Shown here piece by piece: positions 1 through 10,500 of a stretch of DNA of 64,000 nt. A model generated the notes under the pieces. That model worked only from the letters and a program-made list of their open reading frames with translations, was not told the origin of the DNA and made no database searches. The position numbers were made by a program, and so were the translations under genes. The stretch is from an uncultured Saprospiraceae bacterium. Its GTDB lineage: Bacteria > Bacteroidota > Bacteroidia > Chitinophagales > Saprospiraceae. The stretch's first letter is position 1. Each line of letters starts with the position of its first letter. The stretch spans positions 56,134 to 120,133 of the forward strand of contig CALIAU010000013.1 of NCBI GenBank assembly GCA_938045585.1, read 5' to 3'.

Positions 1-3000
1 GATGGAGCCGGTAATGTTGTTTTGGATGCTTCAGGAGAGGTAGAAATGGAAACGGTGAACGATAGATGGCTTGTGTCAGGGCATCTTGTTTACAACAACA
101 AGCAGCAAACTATACGAGAATTTGAACCATTCTTTAGTTCCAGCGTCAAGTATGAAAGTGATCAAGAATTAGTAAACTTTGGTGAATCGATTCAACTTTT
201 TTATGATGCGTTTGGAAGAAAGTTAAAAGCATTATTTCCAAATCAAACGTTTTCTGAGACTGTGTATGGAGTATGGGAACATTTAGTATTTGATGAAAAT
301 GATACTGTTGAACGGTCTCTTTATAAGACATTCAGAGAGAGCCTATCAAATTCGGAACCTGAAAAAATGGCTTTGAATAAGGCTATGGCCCACAAAGACA
401 CACCTAGTAAAATCATATTAGATCCTTTGGCAAGGACAGTCATTACTATTGAAGAAAATAATGATGGTACTATAAAAAGGGAACAACTTGAGCTAGATAT
501 TAATGGTAATAAAATTAAGCATATTGATGCCAGAGATTTAACTGCCTTCGAATATAAATATGATCTACAAGGTCGCATTGCTCATGAGAAGAGTATGGAC
601 GCTGGTGAGAGATGGAGTTATTTTGATGATAAAGACAGACTTATTCACAGTTGGAATTCGCGAGACGTACACAAAAAATATTTCCTTGATGCCTTAGGAA
701 GAACAGAACAAATACAAGTAGATGGTGCACTTGGATTAGATACGATAGTAGAAAAGTATGTTTATGGAGATGATGTATCTGTAAATCAAGCAAAAGATCG
801 TAATCTCATGGGAATGCTAGTAGAGCATTATGATCAAGCAGGAGTAAGCAGAAATATACGATCCAATCCTAATGGATATGTTGAAGAATCTGAAAGAGAT
901 TTTATTTTAGATTTATCCATCGAACCAGATTGGAAAGATGTATCTGCAGTTAATTTGGAAAATACCCCACATAGTACAATTGTGGAGTACGATGCATTAG
1001 GCAGATCAATTAAACAACGATTACCAGATAAATTAACAAGGGAATTTGAATTTCACAAAGGAGGTAATCTTAGTAAGATTTTGATTAGTAGTGAGGATGG
1101 ACAAATGTTGAAAAAGGAAATAATGGAAGAGGCGTCCTATAATGCCAAAGGTATGAGAGGTCGGATTGTACTAGGAAACGATGTGGAAGTAAAATACACC
1201 TATGATCAGGAAACCTTCAGATTAACAAAACTTAAGTCGCGAAAAATAGGTTCAGGGGCAAGAACCTATCAGGACATTAGCTATCATTATGATCCAGTAG
1301 GTAATTTAATTCATTTGAATGATATTGCCAGATCTAACAATGCACCAAATCCTAAAGTACTTACAGGTATCAATGTGTCTGGTCATGCGGAATATACTTA
1401 TGACGCCTTGTATCAACTGGTGGAAGCATATGGAAGAGTGCACCAGGCCCTTGAGAGAAGAGATTATTTGGATCGTAGTTCCAGTGCCGGAACTCCAGCA
1501 AATTGGATGAAAGGAACTCGCCATATCTCACTGAATAATGCAGCGGCTATCGAAAGATACACAAGGAAATATACCTATGACCTCAATGGTAACAAAGTTG
1601 AGGTAAAACACACGGCCAACACAAATAACTGGACCAAAAAAATATGGACCTCAGCAACATCAAATAGATCTATAGTAGAAAAAGATCTCAACGACAATAT
1701 AGTAAGCAATCCTGAATTGCGGTTTGACGCAAATGGAAATTGTATATTCCAGGCACACTTACGCAGTATTGAATGGAATTATAGAGATAATATTTCCAGG
1801 ATTATTGTAATAGATAGGTCAGCACAGGGTAAACCAAATGATGAAGAGAGATATGTGTATGGATCAGATGGAATAAGGCTTAAAAAAATTACACAGCGTG
1901 TAATTGATGTAGCTAATGATATTATAGAAATTCAAGAGAAAACATACTTCGGAGAATGTGAAATTAAAACCATAAAAAGAGGAAATTCTACCCTTTTAAA
2001 AAGACGTACTTCTAAAATTTCAGATGGAAAAAACAAACTAGCTACGATTCATTTTTGGGAAACAGATGTGAGTAATAGAGAGACGGATAATACAAATTCT
2101 TATAAAACACATTATCAACTGGGTAATCATTTAGGATCTGCTTCTTTAGAACTGGATGATAATGCAAATGTGATTAGCTATGAAGAGTATTTCCCTTTTG
2201 GAGGAACTTCTTTTTTAGCTGGAAGATCTTTACGTGAAATTGATATAAAAGAATACAGATACACAGGCAAAGAACGTGATGATTTTACAGGACTCTATTA
2301 CTTTGGTTATCGCTATTACGCGCATTGGCTAGGAGGTTGGATGAACCCAGATCCTCTTGGTCCTGAGGATGGGCTGAACCTCTACGCATATGTGCACAAT
2401 AACCCTATTAATTTGATTGACCCTAACGGCTTGCAATCGACTGGAGGAAGACAAAGGAGAGGCAGAGTGTATACCACTCAACAACAAGCGGCAATAATCA
2501 GAAGATATAATCAATCTTTGAGCCCAATTCAAATAGCGATGTTCCAAGCTCAAGGAAAAACAAGATTGTTTTTTGACCCAAGAACTGGAGCTGTAAGTGC
2601 AGTTACTCCAGCTCGTGCAGCAGAACTTCAAGCTGAATTAATCAAGGCAGGGTATGACATGTATGTTCAATCGACTGGAGGAAGTCAAAGTGGTGGAGGA
2701 AATGGTAGTGGAGGGGACACAAGCGCTGAATCAGGAGGAGGAGAGGGTACTGGAGGAACGGATGGACAAGGAGCGGGAACAAGTCCAAATGAAGATCCTC
2801 CTAGTGAAGAAGAAGGAGATGGCAACGGTTCTGGAGGAGCGGGAGAACAAGGAAATGGTCCAGGGGCTGGCGAAGAAGGTGAAGGACCAGGTGGAGGAGG
2901 TAGCTCTGATGGACCTACAACAGGCAATGGTGATGGAACAGGTACTGGTGATGGAGCAGGAACAGGAAATAGAACAGGGGATGGTAATGGGGACTCAGAT

Positions 3001-4365
3001 GGAGAAAATGAAGGAGGCACAGGGACAAGACCAGGTGGTACAGGTAATGGTAATGGAACCAGACCTGGAGGGAACGGAACCAGACCAGGTGGTACGGGTA
3101 CAAGGCCTGGCGGCAATGGAACAAATCCAAATGCCCAAGGAACGACCCCTGGCGGCACTGGCACTAGTCCAGGTGGTAACGGGACAGATACGGGAGGTTC
3201 TGGTGGAGGAGGAACAGGGGGAGGTGCTGGAACAGAATCAGGTGGTTCTTCGGGTGCCGGCAACGAACAAGGGTCTGTTAATGGAGACGCTACTGGAACA
3301 AGTCCAGCACCAGATAGAAATGCAGAATCTGGATCTGGAACTGGCAATGGGCAAAACCAAAGAGAAGCAGGAGGAAACGGAACAAGACAAGAAGGAGAAG
3401 CAGGCGGTGAAGGCCAAGAAGGAAATGAAGGTTCTGGAGGAGGAGAACAACAAGGTGACCCTAGATCCAATTGGATGGATGATGTGACTCAAGTAGCAGG
3501 CTACTTTAATTTAGAATTTGGCAATGATGATGCGAATGGGGAAGCAGGTGGTATTCCGGGAGGCATGGATCTTTTAGGATGGAGGCCTCCAATGTGGGTA
3601 AGAAGAACTTTGCAAGGAGTATATGTAGCTCTTACAGTAATAACTACAGTAATTCCAGTTGGAAAGTTGGTGCTAGGTGCAAAATTAGCATTTAGAGCTG
3701 CAATGGTGGGTGCTAAAGCTTTGGGTAGAAGGGCAATTGCAGCAGCTATTAGAATCTTACCAACAAGGGCGGCACTAAGAGCAGTAGTTACTCGAGGTCG
3801 TGGACTTATTTCTGGTTTAGTGGCGAGGGGTGTTCCTCGCCTAGCAACGAGGTTAGCAACTGGTGGAGCGTCTGGTGGACCAAGTTTGGCAGTAAGGGCT
3901 TTAAGGAGAATTATGTTTGGGGCAAATCCAGCGAATAGCATTCCATGGGTTGCAGGAAAGTTGAAAAGTGGTGTGATGGGTAGCACAAGTCTTTCTGGCA
4001 GAATAACAATGTCAAATTCGCTAACTCCGGGTACACCCCAATTTTTGGAAACTCTCATGCATGAAGGCGCTCACAGATTTCTTTCTGCTAGGGGAGCAGG
4101 AACAATTGCTAGATTCAGACAAGTACTGACAGGAATTGGATATAGTAAGTCCCACTTTCTAAAGTTCATGGAAGAAGGATTTGCTCAAAGTATTGGTTCA
4201 GGAACATTTAGATCAGGTTTTAGATGGATCTCAAGTAGTGGATCGATGAAAGCTTATGGTCTATCAGCAACTCGGATCACTGCGGAGGCTTCTATAATTG
4301 GTGGTACAATTATCGGAGGAGGAGTAGCGCTTGGTAATTGGTTGTTTGGTTCAGACGATGAATAA
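1..4365 (+). CDS. TcB-TcC (ABC toxin BC) fusion, 5'-truncated by the window, with metallopeptidase-like cargo
   Basis: The reading frame is open to base 1, so the start lies upstream; a TTG at 22 is only an internal codon. Visible are 1,454 residues. Residues 50-130 resemble the junction of TcB and TcC (YDAFGRK, a PNQT motif). YD/RHS repeats follow to about residue 750, then the RHS-associated core at about 752-805 (YTGKERDD, GLYYFGYRYY, NLYAYVHNNP, IDPNGL). In TcC proteins this core forms the plug and self-cleavage site of the cocoon that encloses the cargo. Next come a roughly 270-residue Gly/Thr/Asn-rich linker (890-1157), hydrophobic and basic helices (about 1200-1300), and a C-terminal domain with HEGAH at 1354-1358 and a downstream MEEGFAQ. 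This is an HExxH zinc-peptidase signature. The cargo is probably a protease delivered into target cells, but its substrate cannot be read from sequence. The TcA gene follows 195 bases later on the same strand. Confidence 0.88.
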   Translation, partial: DGAGNVVLDASGEVEMETVNDRWLVSGHLVYNNKQQTIREFEPFFSSSVKYESDQELVNFGESIQLFYDAFGRKLKALFPNQTFSETVYGVWEHLVFDENDTVERSLYKTFRESLSNSEPEKMALNKAMAHKDTPSKIILDPLARTVITIEENNDGTIKREQLELDINGNKIKHIDARDLTAFEYKYDLQGRIAHEKSMDAGERWSYFDDKDRLIHSWNSRDVHKKYFLDALGRTEQIQVDGALGLDTIVEKYVYGDDVSVNQAKDRNLMGMLVEHYDQAGVSRNIRSNPNGYVEESERDFILDLSIEPDWKDVSAVNLENTPHSTIVEYDALGRSIKQRLPDKLTREFEFHKGGNLSKILISSEDGQMLKKEIMEEASYNAKGMRGRIVLGNDVEVKYTYDQETFRLTKLKSRKIGSGARTYQDISYHYDPVGNLIHLNDIARSNNAPNPKVLTGINVSGHAEYTYDALYQLVEAYGRVHQALERRDYLDRSSSAGTPANWMKGTRHISLNNAAAIERYTRKYTYDLNGNKVEVKHTANTNNWTKKIWTSATSNRSIVEKDLNDNIVSNPELRFDANGNCIFQAHLRSIEWNYRDNISRIIVIDRSAQGKPNDEERYVYGSDGIRLKKITQRVIDVANDIIEIQEKTYFGECEIKTIKRGNSTLLKRRTSKISDGKNKLATIHFWETDVSNRETDNTNSYKTHYQLGNHLGSASLELDDNANVISYEEYFPFGGTSFLAGRSLREIDIKEYRYTGKERDDFTGLYYFGYRYYAHWLGGWMNPDPLGPEDGLNLYAYVHNNPINLIDPNGLQSTGGRQRRGRVYTTQQQAAIIRRYNQSLSPIQIAMFQAQGKTRLFFDPRTGAVSAVTPARAAELQAELIKAGYDMYVQSTGGSQSGGGNGSGGDTSAESGGGEGTGGTDGQGAGTSPNEDPPSEEEGDGNGSGGAGEQGNGPGAGEEGEGPGGGGSSDGPTTGNGDGTGTGDGAGTGNRTGDGNGDSDGENEGGTGTRPGGTGNGNGTRPGGNGTRPGGTGTRPGGNGTNPNAQGTTPGGTGTSPGGNGTDTGGSGGGGTGGGAGTESGGSSGAGNEQGSVNGDATGTSPAPDRNAESGSGTGNGQNQREAGGNGTRQEGEAGGEGQEGNEGSGGGEQQGDPRSNWMDDVTQVAGYFNLEFGNDDANGEAGGIPGGMDLLGWRPPMWVRRTLQGVYVALTVITTVIPVGKLVLGAKLAFRAAMVGAKALGRRAIAAAIRILPTRAALRAVVTRGRGLISGLVARGVPRLATRLATGGASGGPSLAVRALRRIMFGANPANSIPWVAGKLKSGVMGSTSLSGRITMSNSLTPGTPQFLETLMHEGAHRFLSARGAGTIARFRQVLTGIGYSKSHFLKFMEEGFAQSIGSGTFRSGFRWISSSGSMKAYGLSATRITAEASIIGGTIIGGGVALGNWLFGSDDE
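2670..3470 (+). repeat. Gly/Thr/Pro/Asn-rich low-complexity coding repeat
   Basis: About 800 bases encode a disordered linker dominated by Gly with Thr, Asn, Ser, Glu and Pro, in irregular units such as GGTGTRPGGNGT. It separates the RHS core from the metallopeptidase-like domain. The purine-rich DNA also leaves long open frames on both strands; these look like composition artefacts. A linker of this kind should not fold, which would suit a cargo that is threaded unfolded through a Tc pore (inference). Confidence 0.85.
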
Positions 4366-4560
4366 AACAAATATTGAGACTATAACAGCCTCAACTTTTA
4401 CCATGACAGCATTGTCATACAAGTCAATACTCAGAACCTAACAATAAGAAAAAACTAGTTAATAAAATTAACACGCAAACTGCGTGCTTGTCTGCCTATG
4501 TATGACATGCACTCAGCGTGCTAAAAAATATCATTATATAACAACAGAAATCTACTTATT

Positions 4561-7500
4561 ATGAAAAAAAGTGATCTCATCCAATTGGCCAAACTCTCAA
4601 AACTTTCGCCAAAAAAGATTAAGGCAAAAAGCAATGCGCTGCACAAAAAACTCAATGAAGCAGCATCCACAAAAATGAAGGAAGTTATAAGTACTAGACT
4701 TAAAGATGCTTCCACAGAAGTAAAAACTGCGTTTACAAACATAGAATTTAAACCAGAAGTTCTAGGAAGGGAGTCAGTATCTACAGTAATCTCTTCTAAA
4801 GTAGACCTATCTGCGCTTTCAGAAGAGAAAAAGAAGATAGTAGTTGCAGATATTGAGAAAATTGAATCTGTGGGTACCTTAGAAAATCTAGTACAAACGG
4901 AACTGCCTATAGCACTGAATCCCGTATTCCAAAAAGATATTGAATTGGGGAAATTCTATCAAATATCCGAACTCGCAAGTATTTCAGAGGATAAGGCCAA
5001 TGCTATTCTAGAAAAAGATTTTGATATCAAAGCTATCAAGGATGACGAACTAGAGTCTCTCGTTAAGAAGAACGTAATAACTAAAAAGGAAGCAAAGAAA
5101 CTTGGACTCGCCTCTAATCTTACAACACTGTTTGATGGTCATATAGAAATGACAGAGACACTAAATAAGAAATTTGACGTAGACTCGTTTGAAGATCTTG
5201 TAAATCTAGATAAAGACCACTGGTTAGAAGTGGTAAAAGACTCCAAAGTGGATTTAGCAGGTGATGTAGCTAAAGAGGACTACTCCTTATTGCTCTATAA
5301 AAAAGTGGAACGTCTTTTCCCAGAACGTTCATTGATTCTCAACCGAACTGAAGTAAAGACCAACGATGTAGAAAAAGATATCAAATCCGTAAAATCTCTA
5401 TTTAAAAACAATCCCAATGCTTTCACCTCCCAAAATTTTGAAGAACTAGATCTGGAAGATATTTCTGCAAGTAATGCAAAAAAAATGCGGGCATCCTATG
5501 AAAATGTGCGGGCAGTCATTAATAAATACCCTGGATTTGGATTGATAGAAATTGCTAATGATACTACTAAAGCCCCTGCAACTCGAGCAAAACATATTAC
5601 CGAGAGTATTGCTTTGGTGGATAAGTTCTATGAGAATAATAAGAACGTAAAGTTCCTTTCACTTGACTATAAGCATGATAGTGATGATGTGAAAAAATTG
5701 GATTTCACTGGTTTAAATAAAAAAGAGCAGGCCCAAGTGATGAGCACTGTTAAATCTTATCAGAGAGTACAGACGTTTACAAATGACATTGAACACACAG
5801 ACCAAATTCTCTCTGCAGGATATCATTCTGCATTTCATATTACCTCAGGCACCTTAAACCAGTTTGTTCAAAATACAAAATTGGACCCTACGGTTGCAAG
5901 CGTATATTTTGACAATGCGTATCAAACCATAGTAAAAACAACTGGAATAATGGGCTCTATACTGGATGTGTTGACAGACAGTTTTACCTGGACAAACGTA
6001 GGAAATATAGGCCCTTCCATAAAAGATTATCTCAAGGATATTCCGGGCTATGATGACCTGTTTGGCACTATGGCATTTTGTGAGTGTGACCACTGTAGTT
6101 CTATTTATTCACCTGCTGCATACTTTGTAGATATGATGCAGTTTGTACAGAAATATATTCTAGATAAACATTTTAAAGGAGACAAAAAGAATCATGTCCT
6201 CAACCTCAAAGTAAGAAGACCCGATCTTTGGACTCTCCCTTTGACCTGCGAAAATACTTCCACGCTTATTCCATATTTGGATATCATAAATGAAATACTT
6301 GAAAGCTACATTGCGAAGAAAAAAGGATTTACTGGAGATCTCTCAGATAAGGCAGCACTTGAAACATTTGTATATAAAAATGAGATTGCTTTTGAGCGAC
6401 CTGGTAACTGGAGAGCTAGAATTAAATCTTTTGAACAACCTTTTCACCTCCCACTTTGCTCGGTGGATACGTACCTAACACATTTTGACACTACAAGAGA
6501 GGATATTAATATTCTATTCCAAGAAGATCAAGAAAAAATAGCGCAGGCTGCATTTGGTCTTTCTGATAAAGAATATGCGATCATGACAGAAGAGGACGAA
6601 CGCCCTTCTATCCTGAAAGCAATATATGGAATAGCTTTTACAGTACAATCCAATAAAATAAAACCCTTTGATGCACAAGAACTTCTGAAATCAATGCGTG
6701 TAAGTCGCAGCGAATTGGATGCTCTAGTGAATACCAATTTTATTACAAAAGATGGGGCATTCAAGATTACTATTGTAGGTGAAAAAATTTCATCCGAAAG
6801 TGTTCAGAATGATATTGAGAGGATTAAGTCTTTGACATTTACGGCATTGGATAGAATGCATAGATTTGTGCGTCTATGGCGAAAAACGGATTGGACAATT
6901 CAGGAGCTAGATCTGATCTTTGACCATCTTTCAAAGTCAGGGATTACGAACAAACTTGATGATAAGGCACTTATACATATTGCACAATTAAAAAGGATAA
7001 AGTCTTCACTTGATCTTAGTGTAGAAGAAGTATGTGCAGTATGGAATGCCATCCCCATAAAAGTAATGCAAGAAGATGTACCTAGCTTCTTTGATAGCTT
7101 GTTTAATCACAAAGATGATGTGGATTTATTAGGGGCCTACCCAATGCCTGGAACAGATTTTATACATGCAGCACACGCAATCGATAATTCAACAGATCCA
7201 GCAGAGTTTTCTGCTGCCAGATTAATGTCTGGATTAGCAGTCTCTGAATCTGAACTCCTAGGATTGATTGAAAATCTGGCAGATAGCCTAGGCGTTTCTA
7301 ATCTAGGTTCTGCAACAGAGTCAGACCGGGGCTTTAAATTAAATTTAGATAATCTTAGTCTACTGTATAGACATGCAAAAATTGCGAAGCAACTAAGTGT
7401 ATCTGTTTCTGATTTATTTCAAATCTGCAAATTGATACCTGAATTAGCCAATAACATTGTGGAAGATTTGGATCAGCTAATCACATTAATAGACTTCCAT

Positions 7501-10500
7501 AACTGGCATGAAGAATCAGGCTTTAGCCTAGAAGATCTCCATTTTATGATTGAGAGTCCTGATCTTATAGATGCCACGGCATATGCTGACCCCACTGTTA
7601 TAACAGAGGCACTCGTAGAAGAAATCCGAAGCTCTCAAGCACTGTATTTTGCAGATACTGTCTTTGCATATTTTGATGATGTTACAGAAGAACAATCCAA
7701 AGCAATCATTGAAGCAAATTCTGGTGTTATTACAATAGCTGCGGAAGGGGGCTTATACCAACTTAAAGCAGATTTTGACCCCTCTTCTGCTATTACTGTT
7801 CCTGCGGGAATCACCAGAGCTGAAAATGAATTAAGAGATGTTCTGAGATTATATCATCCTGAATATCTCATTCCTTTCCAATTGTCTTCCGCGATTGACT
7901 TGTCGGAGACTAACACAAGCCAACTTATTGAGGCCTTAGGGATTGATCTGGATGCAGATAGTTTTGCGAATGAATTGTCGAACGAGAATTTAGATCCTGA
8001 TAGCATAGAAGAGCTAGTGGAAAAACTCCTTCCTTTGCAGATAGCGTTTAGAGATAAAAAATTTGATACAGATGTGCTTGACTTTGTATTAAACAATCTA
8101 GCACGATTTGAAATTGCAGATCTTGATAAGCTTACACTAGAAGACATAAAAAGACTAATTGCCTTTGTACAATATGTTTCTATTGATGATGCTGGCGTAT
8201 CTAATATAACAGAGCTTTCAGAACTTATAAGTGGATTCACAATTGCGAATCAATATGCAGAGGTTGATCAAGACAAGTTATCTGCATTATATGCTATTGA
8301 TAAAAGCACCCTGAGTACAATCCATCATGCTATCCCTGATAGTCAAAACGCTATTGATGCTTTAGAGGCCCTCCAAAATTTTGTAGATGTGAGTGAGTTG
8401 ATGGGCTTAAGTGCAGATAGTTTGAACAAAATTATCTCAAATGATTATGAAACCTTAAATGAGGCAGTAGGTATTCTTTTATCCGCTTTTCGAATTAAGT
8501 ATAGATCTGAAGAAGAAAGAAATGAAAAGTTAGAACCATATCAAGACAAGTTACGATCAAAAAGAAGAGCTGCTCTTTCTACCTATTTAATCCGATCAGG
8601 TTTCCCTCAGTTCCAAAATGAAAATGATCTCTTTTATTACTTTTTGATTGATACTGAATTAGAAGGATGTGCGCGTACATCTAGACTTGTAGCTGCAACC
8701 ATGAGTTTACAATTGTATTTGCACAGAATCCTATTGAATTTGGAACAAGATGATAAAGAGCCAGGCACAGCAAACCGTGTAAACCTGATGGTAGATCCTG
8801 ATGATCCTGGAAATCTAGATTATCAAGTGTTTCCATTGGATGAATGGGAATGGCGTAAGAACTACAGAGTCTGGGAAGCAAACAGGAAGGTATTTTTATA
8901 CCCAGAAAATTATATTGAACCAGATTTAAGAGATAATAAATCACCTCTCTTTGAAGAACTTGAGCAGGAATTGCTGCAGGAAGAAATAAACACAGATACT
9001 GTATTAGAAGCCTATGGCAAGTACATGCGTGGCTTTGATGAAGTAGCACATTTAAAGATTGCGGGATCGTATTTGCAGAGAGATGATGAAACAGAAACGG
9101 ATGTACTACATCTATTTGGGGTAAGTGTGGATGACCCTATCAGGTATTATTATAGGACGGTTGAAAATTTATATTATTCAGAAAAAAATCAGTCCAGAGG
9201 TGTAGTATGGCATCCTTGGGAAGAGATTAAAGTGCAGGTTCCTGTAAGAAAGGTTGCGCCTATTATCTATAATGGTAGACTCTTCTTGTTCTGGGCAAGA
9301 GTAACTACATTAAGCAACACCTTATTCGATGAAAACAGATCCATTTTTACAGGATACAGCCACAAAGTGGAAATCGAATTTAGTACACTGAAATTAGATA
9401 AGACTTGGTCACCAATTCAAAAGGTGAATTTGAAGAATATGTATCCATTTAGTGGCAATGGAGTGATTCAAGATCCACTAGCAGAAAATGCAGAAAGAGA
9501 AGAGTTCATGGATGCATTGATGACGCATTTTCCGTTTTTTGACTTTACTAGTATTAATGCTGCCATACGCGATTTAAGAACCCCAAGATATGATACAGAA
9601 CCACATCATGGACCTATAGATGAATATACCCTAGATGGCTTTATGTGGGATAGATTATATCCTTCTGTGGATTGTAACAATCGATTGATTCTTACAGGGG
9701 CAGGTTATCAAATGCAGTCTACCTTAGATTTTTACAACCTAAAATCTAAACAGGCCGGAGTAAGAGCAGTATCGGGAAGAGAAACAATAAGTATCACCCC
9801 TAGAGAACAGAGTAAAATCTATCATAAATTAGGAAATGGACTGTACAAAGGAACTGCACCCACTTCCTTGTATTTTCCGCAGTATGCCCATAGTGAACTT
9901 ATGGTCAATACGGATAGGTCACATCCTATGATACAAAGACATTGGGGTGAGGGTACAATTGATCTAAGTTTTCCTTCAGCCTATATAAGTGGAAATAAAT
10001 TGGCGAACCTAAGAGAGGGTTCTACGGTACAGACTACAAATGGTGCTCTTGGAGATGCAATTATTGACGTGGAAGGTGATCTACTTTATATAAAGGGTAC
10101 TTCTTTACCAGGGGATAATTTTTCTCTTTTAAGATTAGGCACGACACTAAGTGAAACGCTCACAAGAACCTTGTTTACAAGTGGTGTAGATACTATGCTC
10201 AGTATTGCAACACAAAAGGCACTCAAAGAAATGGCCGCCCCTATCTCATTGACAAATAGTTTTGTGACGAATAATGTTGTAAGTGGGAAGATCGATTATA
10301 CCGGACCCTATGGAGTGTACTACAGAGAAATATTTTTCCACATCCCATTTTTACTTGCGAATCATCTGAACTCCCAAGGAAGATATGCAGAAGCACAAAA
10401 ATGGTATCACTATATCTTTAACCCTACGAATAACGAACAAATTGATCTTTCAGATCCAGGTTTGTCTGCGGAGGAGAAAAAGAAATTGGACCTAGATAGG

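Noticed and set aside
22..24. TTG at 22 as the start of the first toxin gene
   Set aside because: The frame is open to base 1 and the visible protein begins in the middle of a TcB/TcC region, so the gene is truncated by the window.
2654..3487. Long frames on both strands across the glycine-rich linker, including a Pro-rich one on the minus strand
   Set aside because: They are mirror images of the GGN/GGA-rich codons of the toxin gene, which has RHS and peptidase-like domains on either side in its own frame.
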